A DNA stretch of 64,000 nucleotides from Halioglobus japonicus (GTDB taxonomy: Bacteria > Pseudomonadota > Gammaproteobacteria > Pseudomonadales > Halieaceae): the NCBI RefSeq assembly GCF_001983995.1, contig NZ_CP019450.1, positions 62,001-126,000 on the forward strand, read 5' to 3'. Below, in pieces: positions 9,638 to 19,515 of this stretch. The stretch's first letter is position 1, and each line of letters starts with the position of its first letter. A program made the position numbers and the translations under genes. Under the pieces are notes generated by a model. It was not told where the DNA came from and did no database searches. It saw nothing but the letters and a program-made list of their open reading frames with translations.

Positions 9638-10754
9638 ACATACCAACAACTTCTACGATTGAGTCAACGTCTTTCTTAGTAACGCCAAGGTGCATAGGCA
9701 ATGAGAGGAGCTTATCTGAAAAAGACCTCGAGCGAGAATTCTCGCACCCATCATATGAGTACATCTCGTACACCGTATTGTCTGTGTAATGCACGCCCGG
9801 GTAAATTTCATGGTCATTTAAAGCCATAATGACCCGATCTCGCTCTTCTACGAGTATCTGGAATAAATGAGTAGACGATTCACAGTCAGGAGCGATTGGT
9901 ATCAAATCAACACCAGAAACCGAAGCCAATCCATGCCTGTACCAAGACGCTAGTTGACGGCGATATGCATTGTCATTGTCGAGATATTTTAGGCCCACAA
10001 GTGCCAGAGAGGCCATGATTGAATTCCCATGATATTTAAATCCAATATCTTCAACGTCATACTTCCATTTGTAGGCCCCCTTACCAACTGTACGAGAGAA
10101 TGTGTCCTTATTTATCCCCAACCAAGTCAACTTTCTCACGACTTCATCGTCCTCTCTTTCTGCAAAGCAAATCATACCGGAATCAGCAGTAGGCAGGTTT
10201 TTTACAGCCTGAAAGCTAAACACAGTCGCATCGGCGCCCGGCCCTACATGCTTACCCTCCAGCCTAGTGCCAGCCATATGAGCGGCATCAAGTACAAGCT
10301 TCAAATTATGCTTTCTACACAGCTCTACAATTTTATTGAACTGCCCTGTGTTTCCCGCTATGCCGACAAATATTATCGCTCTTGTATTTGCGCCGATTTT
10401 TTTCTCTACATCGATCGGGTCTAAACACAGATGGTCGTCGACATCCGCAAACACCGGCATCAAATTGCAATACTTGATTGCATGATTAGTTGAAACGAAT
10501 GTCAGTGATGTGGAAATAACCTCGTCCCCATCACTCCAGCCATACCGCTTCCTAAGCACATACAAGGCGAGGTGCAGCCCGGCAGTGGCCGAGGAAATAA
10601 AGTGCGCGTGCTCCAAGCCTGTATATTTTTTCCATTCTTCTTCAATCTCTACTGTCTTATACCCTAGACCAGTCCAACCTTTTTCAAGACACTCCTTAAC
10701 TTCGTTCAGACACTCATCGACTCTAAATTTAGGAACGAACAACTGTATACTCAT
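9624..10754 (-). CDS. DegT/DnrJ/EryC1/StrS-family sugar aminotransferase
   Basis: 376 residues, PLP-dependent. Recognisable parts are 'HFISSATAGLHLALY' (cofactor phosphate region), 'GDEVISTSLTFVSTNHAIKY', 'LKLVLDAAHMAG' with the Asp that pairs with the pyridine ring, and 'VFSFQAVKNLPTADSGMI', where the Lys is the likely Schiff-base residue. These enzymes aminate keto-deoxy sugar nucleotides. No dehydratase or nucleotidyltransferase for the precursor sugar is in this window. It overlaps the GNAT gene, so the pair probably makes an N-acylated amino sugar for this glycan. Confidence 0.85.
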   Translation of the reverse strand: MSIQLFVPKFRVDECLNEVKECLEKGWTGLGYKTVEIEEEWKKYTGLEHAHFISSATAGLHLALYVLRKRYGWSDGDEVISTSLTFVSTNHAIKYCNLMPVFADVDDHLCLDPIDVEKKIGANTRAIIFVGIAGNTGQFNKIVELCRKHNLKLVLDAAHMAGTRLEGKHVGPGADATVFSFQAVKNLPTADSGMICFAEREDDEVVRKLTWLGINKDTFSRTVGKGAYKWKYDVEDIGFKYHGNSIMASLALVGLKYLDNDNAYRRQLASWYRHGLASVSGVDLIPIAPDCESSTHLFQILVEERDRVIMALNDHEIYPGVHYTDNTVYEMYSYDGCENSRSRSFSDKLLSLPMHLGVTKKDVDSIVEVVGMYGNK

Positions 10755-10988
10755 ATCACCTCCTCCCTGCCAATCACTTTTTAAAGTGCATAGTTTTAAA
10801 TTTCAAAACAACACTTCAGCCAATCTATTGGCCACCTATATATAGAGTACGGGAACGCTGTATTCAATACTCCAGTCATGGATAAATATTCGAGAATTTC
10901 CTGACACAAATACTAAAAGCAAACATAAAGTTTCAATCTACTGAAAGCTCACCGAAAACAACCTGTTACAAAGAGTCACGCGTAAAAG
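10755..10988. other. Intergenic stretch upstream of the aminotransferase
   Basis: About 230 AT-rich bases between the aminotransferase start and the left end of the IS3 element. It contains a plausible ribosome site (GGGAGGAGGTGAT on the minus strand) just before the aminotransferase ATG. No gene was seen. The leftward promoter for the aminotransferase-GNAT pair must lie here, or the IS insertion may have separated the pair from it. Confidence 0.4.
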
Positions 10989-11051
10989 TGGACTTCCCAG
11001 GGGTTGCTAGACACCTAATAGCGTTAAAATGTAACTCTATTGGAGATGTTT

Positions 11052-11330
11052 ATGACCAGCAAGCGATACACAGAAGAATTCAAGATTGAAGCGGTCAAGC
11101 AAGGCACGGACCGAGGCTATTCTGTCATCGAGGTCGCGGAACGATTGGGTATGACCACCCACAGTTTGTATGCGTGGAAGAGGCGATATGGAGAGCCCAA
11201 TCCCCAACAGGCGAACTAGGTCGACGACCAGGCAGAGATTGCCAAGCTCAAGGCGGATCTTCGCCGAGTCACTGAAGAGCATGATATCCTTAAAAAGGCC
11301 GCCGCGTACTTTGCCAACGACCCCGGGTGA
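11052..11330 (+). pseudogene. IS3 orfA (helix-turn-helix transposase subunit) with internal stop
   Basis: The frame begins 'MTSKRYTEEFKIEAVKQ', the usual start of IS3 orfA HTH proteins, with 'VAERLGMTTHSLYAWKRRYG' as the recognition helix. It is cut by TAG at 11217-11219 and continues in the same frame as 'AEIAKLKADLRRVTEEHDIL', the leucine-zipper segment, ending 'KKAAAYFAND'. Because the frame is kept, the defect is a nonsense change, not a shift. orfB starts at 11327, overlapping the last bases as expected for programmed frameshifting in IS3 elements. Confidence 0.8.
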
Positions 11331-12198
11331 AGTACGCCTTTATCCTTGACCATCGTTCAGCCTCTTCTGTCAGAGCCATGTGTCGGATATTCAAATTGCA
11401 CTTCAGTGGCTTTTACGCCTGGCCTGACAAGCCCCTGTCGAACCGGGCAATAGAGGACCAGCGTTTACTGAAGCTGATCAAGCAGTTCTATATTGCCAGC
11501 GAAGCGACGTACGGTAGTCCCGGGATTCATCGGGATATGCGCGAGACCGGACAAAGCTGCGGCGTTCATCGCGTTGCGAGGATTATGCGTGTGAACAAGA
11601 TAAAGTCTCAAATCGGCTACAAGCGCTGTTATATCAAGCGTGGCAATCTGGCGAATGTTGCAGCCAATGTGCTGGATCGTAATTTTAATCCTGAAGAGCC
11701 CAATCGGGCATGGGTGAACGACATTACCTATGTTCGTACGTATAAAGGCTTTTTGTATGTGGCCACAGTGTTGGACCTATTCTCCGGTCGCATCTTGGGC
11801 TGGTCGATGGATGGAACCATGGATCTGCACCTGGTTATTCGGGCTTTGCTAATCGCGGTCTGGAAACGGCAGCCAAAGAGAACCGTATTGGTACACAGCG
11901 ACCAGGGCAGCCAATATGACAATGCCGATTATCTTGCCTTTATGAAGGAGACTAATCTGGAGCCGTCGATGAGTCGTCGCGGGAATTGCCATGACAATGC
12001 CGTTGCTGAAAGCTTCTTCGCCACCTTCAAAAAACGTGTCACCCAAAGAGAAATCTACTCAACACGCGAGGAAGCCAAGGCGGAGATATTCAATTTTATC
12101 GAAATGTTCTACAGTCCAGTGAAGCGCCGCAGCCTCAGGGTGGTGTTTCGCCGGCTAAGTTTGAAGAGGCCTATTTCGCGGAGCTAGAAGGCGTCTAG
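11327..12198 (+). pseudogene. IS3 orfB (DDE integrase-type transposase), frame broken near the end
   Basis: An rve-type integrase with the HTH_21-like N-terminal part ('YGSPGIHRDMRETG') and the DDE catalytic set in 'WVNDITYVRT', 'LVHSDQGSQY' and 'NAVAESFFATFK'. The open frame ends at 12187 in a non-homologous tail. In the next frame from about 12,133 it reads 'GGVSPAKFEEAYFAE', the proper IS3 ending, with a stop at 12198. One extra C in the CC at 12133-12134 would join them, giving about 290 residues. The break could be a sequencing under-call, but orfA is independently broken. Confidence 0.8.
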
Positions 12199-12216
12199 TA
12201 AAGGCTGGGAAGTCCA

Positions 12217-12888
12217 AAGCTATGAAGTACTACTAATTTTCACTTTTCTGGATTGGCACTCTTCGCTCTCTGCATATCAAAACATTAGCTACACTTGCGT
12301 AAGTAAAGATATCACTCGCTACAAATGATTGTCTCTGCTTTTAAGAGTAAGGGAGTACTACACCGCTTTTTCTATCGACTCTAATACTTCAATCGCAGCT
12401 TCGACTACCAATTTCTCATCATATCTCTGCTCGACTAACTAGCTAGGTTCATCCTATTTTCAGCCAATCACTCAAACCCGTTTCCTCTAGCTCAACCAAG
12501 CGGGGCTTCGCAGACAGTCCTAGCGACTATCGAACACACCGCCGATTTCGTTGCCGCTACGCTCAACGCTCGCCCAAATTTCTAAGTACAGATACTAGAG
12601 AGCTCTCTTCTTTCCCAACAGCAATTTCGGGAGCAGAATTATTAGTCTTCGTCGATGGTAGCAGTCTGATCAATTCACGCTGGCAGACCTACACTCTGCA
12701 GATTAGAAGGGCATTCGATTGCACACAATGCGGCCGCGCACTCGGGCGCTGCAGTTCGAAATGCAATCAAATTTACGCAACTAGCCAGACGAAAAAACCG
12801 TTGCCGAGAGCAAACAGTGCTATCCATAATTTATCGTTCAGGACGCGCAATCCAAATAAAATGGAGATCTAAATTGACCTCACACAAA
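12217..12888. other. About 670 bases without a recognisable gene
   Basis: The stretch between the IS3 right end and the stop of the first exopolysaccharide-operon gene has no long frame on either strand and no RNA-like structure that I can name. A GC-rich patch at 12,728-12,755 stands out from AT-rich surroundings. It probably consists of decayed sequence from past insertions. Confidence 0.4.
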
Positions 12889-14010
12889 TCATGCCACCTC
12901 GCCATAGGTAGATACTGTCTCGCTTAGCACGATCCTCTCATCAAACTCCATCAACGCTTTTCTACGTGCCGCAATCCCTAACCTTTGCCTCAGTGATGAA
13001 TTATCGAGCAGATTTTTAATAGCAATAGCAAGCATCTGGGAGCTCTGAGGCTGCACCAAATATCCGTTAATTCCGTTTTCGACGACATGCCGACAGCCCG
13101 GTACATCTGTCGTGACCAGCGGTAAGCCACACGCAGAAGCTTCGATCAACCCTTTTGGCAGTCCTTCTCTGTAGCTGGGCAGTACCACCACATCCACAGA
13201 ACAAAACAGCATAGGCATATCATCCACGTGACCAAGCCACTCCAGGATACCCTCGCCTACCCATTTCTCAATATCGCTTCTGGAGACCGAAGCGGGATTA
13301 CCTGGATCAGGCTCACCGGCGAGCAAGAATACAGCTTGATAGCCGTCGGCTATAATTTCCCTTGCAGCAGACGCGTACTCAGCCAAGCCCTTGTCCCACA
13401 ACAACCTGGCCGGAAGCAGAACTCTAGGTGGATTGTTGGTTCGAGATCTTTGATTGGGCTTGAACCTCTCACAGTCAACGCCTGACCCAGGGATAAGGCG
13501 AATTATCTCCTCTCTCACCAAGCGAGTTCGCACAAACATATCCACATCATCTGGATTCTGAAGAATCAACCTCGCTCGATCCCCGCCGAGTGCAAACCGC
13601 ATCATCCCGCGCACCATAGGCCTTAGCACGCGAGCTTTTATATCGTTGCTAATAAAGACATATCCCAATCCCGCAACAGCATTGATTCGCGCGACATCAC
13701 CGGCAAGTCTTGCAGCTAGTGATCCGTAAACTGCGCACTTGATTGTGAAACCGTGGATTAAAGTCACCCCTTCTAACTGGATCAATCTCTTCAGCCACCA
13801 AAGCAGCGCTAGTTCTCTTAGCGGGTTAAGGCTGGTTCTATCCATCGGAGCAGCGATCCATTCGTAGCCAAGTTCACGAAGTTTAGGACCATACTCTCCA
13901 TTCGGCGAAACCAGGACAAGATCGAAGCCCTGTCGCTTGATCTCGGCTGCAAGCGATAATCTGAAGTTATATAAGTACCAATCCGTATTGGCAAAAAGCA
14001 TGACTTTCAC
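12889..14010 (-). CDS. Glycosyltransferase family 4 (GT-B), PglA-like
   Basis: 373 residues. The N-terminal half has 'MLFANTDWYLYNFRLSLA', the usual beginning of PglA/WbpX-type enzymes. The C-terminal half has 'RVLLPARLLWDKGLAEYA', 'DVVVLPSYREGLPKGLIEAS' and 'VVENGINGYLV', the GT4 donor-binding motif with the E-x7-E glutamates. It is last in the operon and starts 6 bp after the ChbG-like gene ends. It likely adds a sugar from a UDP- or GDP-donor to the lipid-linked repeat unit on the cytoplasmic face. Specificity is unknown. Confidence 0.85.
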   Translation of the reverse strand: MKVMLFANTDWYLYNFRLSLAAEIKRQGFDLVLVSPNGEYGPKLRELGYEWIAAPMDRTSLNPLRELALLWWLKRLIQLEGVTLIHGFTIKCAVYGSLAARLAGDVARINAVAGLGYVFISNDIKARVLRPMVRGMMRFALGGDRARLILQNPDDVDMFVRTRLVREEIIRLIPGSGVDCERFKPNQRSRTNNPPRVLLPARLLWDKGLAEYASAAREIIADGYQAVFLLAGEPDPGNPASVSRSDIEKWVGEGILEWLGHVDDMPMLFCSVDVVVLPSYREGLPKGLIEASACGLPLVTTDVPGCRHVVENGINGYLVQPQSSQMLAIAIKNLLDNSSLRQRLGIAARRKALMEFDERIVLSETVSTYGEVA

Positions 14011-14016
14011 GAGTAT

Positions 14017-14859
14017 TCACAAACCTCTAAAGCTGCGAAGTCTTAAACCACTATCCACCAGCATGCGCCTGAATTCTGGCGTTCGCATTACGGTCCATTC
14101 CTGAAGACTTACTTCACCAATTCGGGTTAGTGATCCTATATCCTGCAGATTGGTAGCCGGATGCACCATCAGTTCAACGACTCCACCAGGCTGCTCGCCT
14201 ATCAGCGCTGCATAATCTCCTACAGTCACCAACGAAGGCCTTCTAGCAATATCAAAGACACTGCACAGAGCGTCATTCCACTTGAGCTTGCCATCCCAGC
14301 GCCGCGCATTCCAGCTGTTTGCGGAAGAGAGGATTCCACGTTTGGCGCGCTTCGGGAGCGACAATCGGTTGCTCGGACTGTGCGCAACCCAGGGCATCCT
14401 GATTGGCAGATACTTCGAGGCACAGAAGTTAGCGAGAACATCAAACACAAGTGGATAAACATGAAGGTGCTGATGACTGTCGATGTGCGTGGGCTTCAAG
14501 CCAAAGCTCAGCATGCGTTGATACTGCGACTCTAGTTCAAGACTTATTTGCTCCGCTTGCACACTCCTCGCCGCCAACCTCTTCAAGAGCTTAGATCTTG
14601 GATAGAAATACCCATCACTATCAACTAGACCATCTAACTCATTTGCAGGTGCAACAGCCTTCCCCAGCGTCAGGTTAAAATGCAATCCCACACCAAGATT
14701 CGGATTCTTCTCCGCGATAGTGACAGCGCTCAAGGTAGAATCCGCGTTGACCATTAGCGTTGTGCTGGTCAGCACTCCCAGCTCAAACAGCTCAACAATT
14801 GCGTCGTTTACACCATCGCACAGCCCAAAGTCATCTGCATTAATGATCAGTTCGCTCAA
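14017..14859 (-). CDS. ChbG/HpnK (YdjC)-family carbohydrate deacetylase
   Basis: 280 residues. The family's metal site is visible: 'LIINADDFGLCDGVNDAI' at the N-terminus (Asp-Asp), 'GLHFNLTLG' (His) and 'THIDSHQHLHVYP' (His residues). Known members remove N-acetyl groups from acetylated sugars or related substrates. The start overlaps the end of the ATP-grasp gene by 4 bp. In this operon it may de-N-acetylate a sugar of the repeat unit or an intermediate, producing a free amine that the neighbouring ATP-grasp ligase could acylate; that coupling is inference. Confidence 0.85.
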   Translation of the reverse strand: MSELIINADDFGLCDGVNDAIVELFELGVLTSTTLMVNADSTLSAVTIAEKNPNLGVGLHFNLTLGKAVAPANELDGLVDSDGYFYPRSKLLKRLAARSVQAEQISLELESQYQRMLSFGLKPTHIDSHQHLHVYPLVFDVLANFCASKYLPIRMPWVAHSPSNRLSLPKRAKRGILSSANSWNARRWDGKLKWNDALCSVFDIARRPSLVTVGDYAALIGEQPGGVVELMVHPATNLQDIGSLTRIGEVSLQEWTVMRTPEFRRMLVDSGLRLRSFRGL

Positions 14860-16043
14860 ACTATTCTTCCGACGAATTTTCGAATAGAGACCAGGAACTC
14901 GGCAAAGACGGGCAATGGGTCGTCGAGCGAAAAAACTGGCCAGGAACGTCCGGCGACTCTACGGGTGCTGCTCACATCCGGGGGAGGTAACGCGAACCTT
15001 CGAGGCACTAGCATGTAGAAAATCTTGGAGTACATATCTTTGAGCAAGTAGCGCCAGACGACACCATTACGTTGAACCTCACCTGCATTAGAGTCAACCC
15101 CTACAAGTTCCTCAACCAACTTCTGTACTATGCGCTTACCTGCATCGTGGCTGATCTGAAACCACAGAGTTGGTCGTGGATTGATTTCGATGGCTTTCAG
15201 TCGGCCATCTCTTGGATCTCGTTTGAACTCTGCACCAAAGATTCCGGAATATCCAGCAGCGCGAACCAGCCGTTTCGAAAGCCTTGCAGTTTCCTCACAC
15301 TCCTCACTTTCTACCAAAGACGCAGAGCCAAACCCCGGTGGATACTGACGCAGCTTCCGGGCGGTAAAGTACTCGGAAAGGTCTCCATCATCCGTGGCTA
15401 TACCTGCCAAAAGTGTTATCCGTGATTCTTCGCCTGGCACCAGTTCTTGTAAGAACCAATCGCCAGACTCACTGGGAAACTTACTCATCAGCTCACGAGT
15501 TTCGGTAATGCTATTCACGACAAGAAGTTTTTCGCCGCGCAGAAAAGGCTTCGCCAGATGAATGAACACCGGCTTGAGAATACATGGGTACTTGATCTCG
15601 CTCTCAAACGCTGACACATCTGAATCTTTGGACAGCCGCCAAATCCTCGGCGCCTCAATATTGGCCCCAACGCACAGCTCTGAGAAAAGAGTCTTGTCAA
15701 GTAGGGCCAAAGCCGCCCGCTTGTATCCCGTGCTTACTAGAAACTCTTCGCTTAGCAACTCGAAGTTCTCGATTAAAAATTCAATGTAGTAATCACTGGT
15801 AGGAATCAATACCGGCTTCTCCTCGACAGACTTGGCAAAGTCGATCAACTTTGAAACCAACCGATCCCTTGACGATTCTATCCAACACTTACCGGCAGCT
15901 CTGATGAATCTCGACCATGATGCACAGGCGAATTCCTTGTCGACGCCAATTACATCTACACCAAAACCGCCCAGTTCCCTAAGGACGTACAAACCTGTAG
16001 GAGACATACCTAAGACGACGCCGTGCGGTAGAGAACCTTTCAT
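14856..16043 (-). CDS. ATP-grasp domain ligase
   Basis: About 395 residues from the ATG at 16043. 'VVLGMSPTGLYVLRELG' resembles the pre-ATP-grasp nucleotide-binding domain. The ATP-grasp core shows 'YPCILKPVF', 'WFLQELVPGEESRITLL' and 'IFGAEFKRDPRDGRLKAIEI', followed by NPRPTLW, where the Glu and Asn are metal ligands. ATP-grasp proteins join a carboxylate to an amine or similar nucleophile via an acyl phosphate. The overlap with the ChbG-like deacetylase suggests that the two act in sequence on an aminosugar, but the acyl group is unknown. Confidence 0.75.
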   Translation of the reverse strand: MKGSLPHGVVLGMSPTGLYVLRELGGFGVDVIGVDKEFACASWSRFIRAAGKCWIESSRDRLVSKLIDFAKSVEEKPVLIPTSDYYIEFLIENFELLSEEFLVSTGYKRAALALLDKTLFSELCVGANIEAPRIWRLSKDSDVSAFESEIKYPCILKPVFIHLAKPFLRGEKLLVVNSITETRELMSKFPSESGDWFLQELVPGEESRITLLAGIATDDGDLSEYFTARKLRQYPPGFGSASLVESEECEETARLSKRLVRAAGYSGIFGAEFKRDPRDGRLKAIEINPRPTLWFQISHDAGKRIVQKLVEELVGVDSNAGEVQRNGVVWRYLLKDMYSKIFYMLVPRRFALPPPDVSSTRRVAGRSWPVFSLDDPLPVFAEFLVSIRKFVGRIV

Positions 16044-16093
16044 TGCCAATCCATATTTATACAGAGCACTACACTAGTTCACGAACTCAGCCG

Positions 16094-17146
16094 TTACCAA
16101 TAGAACAAAAAGGAGTCATATGGTACATAGCAAGTTCGTGCGTGACTTGACAATGAAAACCAGACAACGACATACAACAGAAAAACGCCTGCCGGAATAA
16201 GCTCGCTGAAACGTCTACCACCAAAGTGTACGCTCATAGCGTATGGCAAGGCTGCAAAAGTAAATAACTGCATCGGTGCGACGTAATAAATCAACCTGTG
16301 GACGACCACGGTGTTGACAAAGGCAATTGGGACAAGGAATAGAGATGCCAACGCCACAATTTCCATGAGGCTGTATTCCTTAGGAAAGTACTTTCGCATG
16401 CGTTTCCTATAGTTGAAGAACAGCAGGGAAATAATAATGATCAATCCAAGCCGAAGAAGTGCGCCAGCTGACTCCATCTCGCCATAGGTCTCCTCAAAGT
16501 ATCTAGCCTGATAAACATCCAGACGATCAGACAAGAGATAAAGTGCCACCGGCATCAAGAGAAGCATTGCCAGTATCATCCTCCAGTAGGAAACAGTTCT
16601 GCCTACCATTAATGCCAAAGGGAGGAAGATGACCGCAGACTGATGAAACGTAGACGCGAGCAACACGTATGCCGCCACCTTGATGCGTGAGCCGTCGAAA
16701 AAAGCACCAAAAGCGCCCATTAGCAACGCCACTGCCAAGGCTTGTCTTACCCCTGACATTGACAACTGAATGACAAGGAGAGGAAACATTATGGCCAGCA
16801 GGAGCAAAGGCCGAGGGTGCCTGTATGAAAAACTAACCGCGAAATAGAAGAAGATTGCTGCACAGATCACGTTTAGCCAGACGTAGTCCAACCCGAGAGA
16901 CTTGACAGTCTTGGTCAGAAGGAAGAATCCCGGCTCATTTAGCCCGGACCAAAAATCAGCGTTTACGTCGAAGTTACTCCACCGCAAAAAGTAGCCTGTG
17001 TAGTCACATCCGGTTTCGAAACGGAAACCTACAAACGCCACAAACAGGAAGAAAAGGGCAAATAACAACAGAACGTTCTGTCGACGAGAGCCCTTCATCA
17101 GACCGATAAGAGCTAGAGAAAAATAGATGGAGATATAGGTGTACAA
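16094..17146 (-). CDS. epsG: EpsG-family polysaccharide polymerase-like membrane protein
   Basis: 350 residues with about ten membrane helices. 'FRFETGCDYTGYFLRW' is the characteristic EpsG motif (R-x-x-x-G-x-D-Y-x-x-Y). EpsG proteins act as Wzy-like polymerases of exopolysaccharide repeat units. It starts 3 bp after the upstream glycosyltransferase stop. Its presence together with the O-antigen ligase-like protein at 25.9-27.3 kb gives the operon two candidate polymerases or ligases. Confidence 0.8.
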   Translation of the reverse strand: MYTYISIYFSLALIGLMKGSRRQNVLLLFALFFLFVAFVGFRFETGCDYTGYFLRWSNFDVNADFWSGLNEPGFFLLTKTVKSLGLDYVWLNVICAAIFFYFAVSFSYRHPRPLLLLAIMFPLLVIQLSMSGVRQALAVALLMGAFGAFFDGSRIKVAAYVLLASTFHQSAVIFLPLALMVGRTVSYWRMILAMLLLMPVALYLLSDRLDVYQARYFEETYGEMESAGALLRLGLIIIISLLFFNYRKRMRKYFPKEYSLMEIVALASLFLVPIAFVNTVVVHRLIYYVAPMQLFTFAALPYAMSVHFGGRRFSELIPAGVFLLYVVVWFSLSSHARTCYVPYDSFLFYW

Positions 17147-17149
17147 GGT

Positions 17150-18265
17150 TCAGTCTGCCGCCTTAGCTTTGGTGATCTCTTCTTCGTCGCGGCGGAGAAG
17201 ATCGGAAAAGAGGCGGTTCATTTGGCTGGCTTTATCTTCAATTGAGAAGTTCTCTATTACGTGATTTCTAGCTGAGGCCGACATTTTTTCCCGTTGGCCT
17301 GGGCTTTGCACTAGTTCAGCGATGGTTGAGTACCACTCCTCCTCGCTACTACACAAGCAACCTGTTTCTCCTTGAACTACCAACTCATTATTGTAGCCAA
17401 TGGCCGAACAGATAGGTACAACACCGGCCGCCATGTAGGTTCTTGCCTTACCGCCCGATTTGCCAAGCGCCCAGTCCTCTGATGGCAGTGGCATTAAACC
17501 GATATCAATTTCCGCCAGGGCGTCTACCTCTCCGCTCAATGACCAATCTCTCAGCACCCATGGGACGCCGGGCATGGCGAACTCGCCCCCGCCAACCATC
17601 AGAAAATCTACATCACTGAACTCACTGGCAACTCTACGTAACGCGCCTTCAATTTCGAAAAGGTACTTGGATGTTGAAGGCGAGCCCAGCCAGCCGATGG
17701 TAACCTTAGCTCGGGACGCTCGATCCTCGGGAAGGATGTAGCGTGAAACATCTTCAGCAACCTCAATGGTTTCGGCGCGCCTAGCACCGTGTTTCTGGGC
17801 CGATTCCTGGAGCCACTTGTTGCCAGCGACCACACAATCCACAACCTTGAAAATATCTAGTGTCTTGGTGGGTGAGCGGAAAAACGTCGCAATGGAATTG
17901 TATCGACTGGGTTTCTTGATGAACAAAGCATCGTCATAGTCAAAGCAAAGTACGGCGCCTTTTTTCTTTAAGTAACGCTCTACGACTGCACCGCCCAAGG
18001 GAAACAGTTCCCGCTGCATGTATATGATGTCGTACTGCCGGTGCTTTGTCAGGACCGCGATTCGCTTCGCGATGGCAAGCAAAGTTAGGTAGATCTTCTG
18101 TACGGTGCGGCCTTTCGCGAGACTCAGATCGTACATTTTTCGGTCCATGAAGCTCTGCACTTCGCAGCTGACACCCAGTTCTTCCAGATAAGGGACGTAC
18201 TGATAGACTCGATAGCGACTGCTCGCTCCCTCGACGGGGTATCGAGTCAGAAACAATACTCTCAT
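17150..18265 (-). CDS. Glycosyltransferase (GT-B, family 1/4-like)
   Basis: 371 residues. The N-terminus 'VLFLTRYPVEGASSRYRVYQ' is typical of a group of GT4-like enzymes that bind an acceptor at an 'SSRYRV' loop. The donor half has 'VTIGWLGSPSTSKYL', 'IDIGLMPLPSEDWALGKSGG', 'KARTYMAAGVVPICSAIGYN' and 'GETGCL'. It lies 18 bp after the stop of the preceding glycosyltransferase gene, within the operon. It is a cytoplasmic, membrane-associated sugar transferase with unknown specificity. Confidence 0.8.
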   Translation of the reverse strand: MRVLFLTRYPVEGASSRYRVYQYVPYLEELGVSCEVQSFMDRKMYDLSLAKGRTVQKIYLTLLAIAKRIAVLTKHRQYDIIYMQRELFPLGGAVVERYLKKKGAVLCFDYDDALFIKKPSRYNSIATFFRSPTKTLDIFKVVDCVVAGNKWLQESAQKHGARRAETIEVAEDVSRYILPEDRASRAKVTIGWLGSPSTSKYLFEIEGALRRVASEFSDVDFLMVGGGEFAMPGVPWVLRDWSLSGEVDALAEIDIGLMPLPSEDWALGKSGGKARTYMAAGVVPICSAIGYNNELVVQGETGCLCSSEEEWYSTIAELVQSPGQREKMSASARNHVIENFSIEDKASQMNRLFSDLLRRDEEEITKAKAAD

Positions 18266-18283
18266 AACAGGAAGACCATAGAA

Positions 18284-19497
18284 CTACCGTTCATCCTCAA
18301 GACGCAGGTAGATTGAGGAGTATCCTTCCACACCGGATTGCAGAGAAAATTGCCGCTCTGCAGTTTCCCTGCACCTGACACCTAGTTCAGGGTCACTCGC
18401 AAGTTCAACGATAGATGCCAGAGCCGCAGACAATTCCTCGTCTGAAAACTCCTTGATGACAACCCCCGTTCCAGAGCTGAGTAAATCTGACTCAACGTCA
18501 CCCACGCCAGCGTTTGCCAGCAATGGCTTTCCACAAGCCAGGAATTCTCCCAGCCTGGTTGGAGATGACGCTCGCTTCGACCAGGCCGGCTTGATGAAAG
18601 AAATTCCAGCTGTCATGCACGCAATGTGCTGCGAGACCTCCTGATAAGGAACCGATTTCAACTCGACTCTGGAGATATCAACGTCTTCAGATTCCAGGTG
18701 CCTGAGAATCTCGGTATGCCCCCTTTGTTCAGCACAAGAAATCGCGAATCTGGCAACTGATCAAACAGCCTCTTTACCGCTTTGGCAACCTGATCGAACA
18801 TATACCAGCTACCCGCGGACCCCACGTAGCCCATCACAAAGCCACTTCCAGCACCCGGTCTGGTTTCTTCTACTGGCGAAAAAAGTTGCAAATTGGTGCA
18901 GGTCGGAATGACTGAAACCTTGAAATCTCGATCTTTAAGATAGTCAAACTTGGTAAGCTCCGTTACACCCGAGCGAGTGAGTGAAACCACATAGTCGGTG
19001 CCCAGCAGCAGGGTCCTCTCCAGCCTTTTGAACAAACGGTAGCGCAGGGACGCTTTCGTCCACACGCCACCATCCACCCTCTCATCAGGCCAGAACCCGC
19101 GCATATCAAAAATGTGACGTGTACCGGTCAGCCTCTTAACTGCCAGCCCCATAAGGCCGGCAAGATAACTGCGGCAATGCACAACGTAAATTTCATGTCG
19201 TCTGGCCAGTTGCGTTCCTGCAAATATTCCCACGAGAAGATCGTAGAACGTGGCCGGTAGGTTTGGGCGGCGATGATAATGACGGTAGTGCCATTCCACC
19301 CCGGCATCACTACAAGTCCGCTTTAATTCAGATAGCTTCTGCTCATCTTTCAGGGCCTCCGGCTTTTCAAAAGTCAGGATCACCATCTTATGTTTTTTGC
19401 TCAGCCCAATAACGTACTGAAGGACCTGGGATTCGCCCAATGGATCCAAAATACCTGTGTAGGATATATACAGTACGCTTGGTTTCATCTCTGCCAT
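18284..19497 (-). CDS. Glycosyltransferase family 4 protein, frameshifted
   Basis: Two frames form one GT4 enzyme of about 404 residues. The first (18658-19497) has 'PSVLYISYTGILDPLGESQV' and 'RHIFDMRGFWPDERVDGG', a known GT4 subgroup start. The second (18284-18661) has 'ISFIKPAWSKRASSPTRLGE' and 'LACGKPLLANAGVGD'. Adding one base to the five-G run (plus-strand C run, 18719-18723) gives 'LNKGGHTEILRHLE' and continuous protein. It probably transfers one sugar of the repeat unit. Confidence 0.8.
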
Positions 19498-19515
19498 TCA
19501 GGTTCGCTGCACATT

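Larger units (their letters stand above)
10989..12216 (+). mobile_element. IS3-family insertion sequence, about 1.23 kb, inactivated
   Basis: The ends carry inverted TGGACTTCCCAG (10989-11000) and CTGGGAAGTCCA (12205-12216). An AAG flanks each side, consistent with the 3-bp target duplication of IS3 elements. Inside are the usual orfA and orfB in overlapping arrangement. orfA has a TAG in frame, and orfB changes frame near its end, so the element looks unable to move by itself. It sits between the aminotransferase gene and a stretch without genes, near the right edge of the AT-rich island. Confidence 0.85.
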
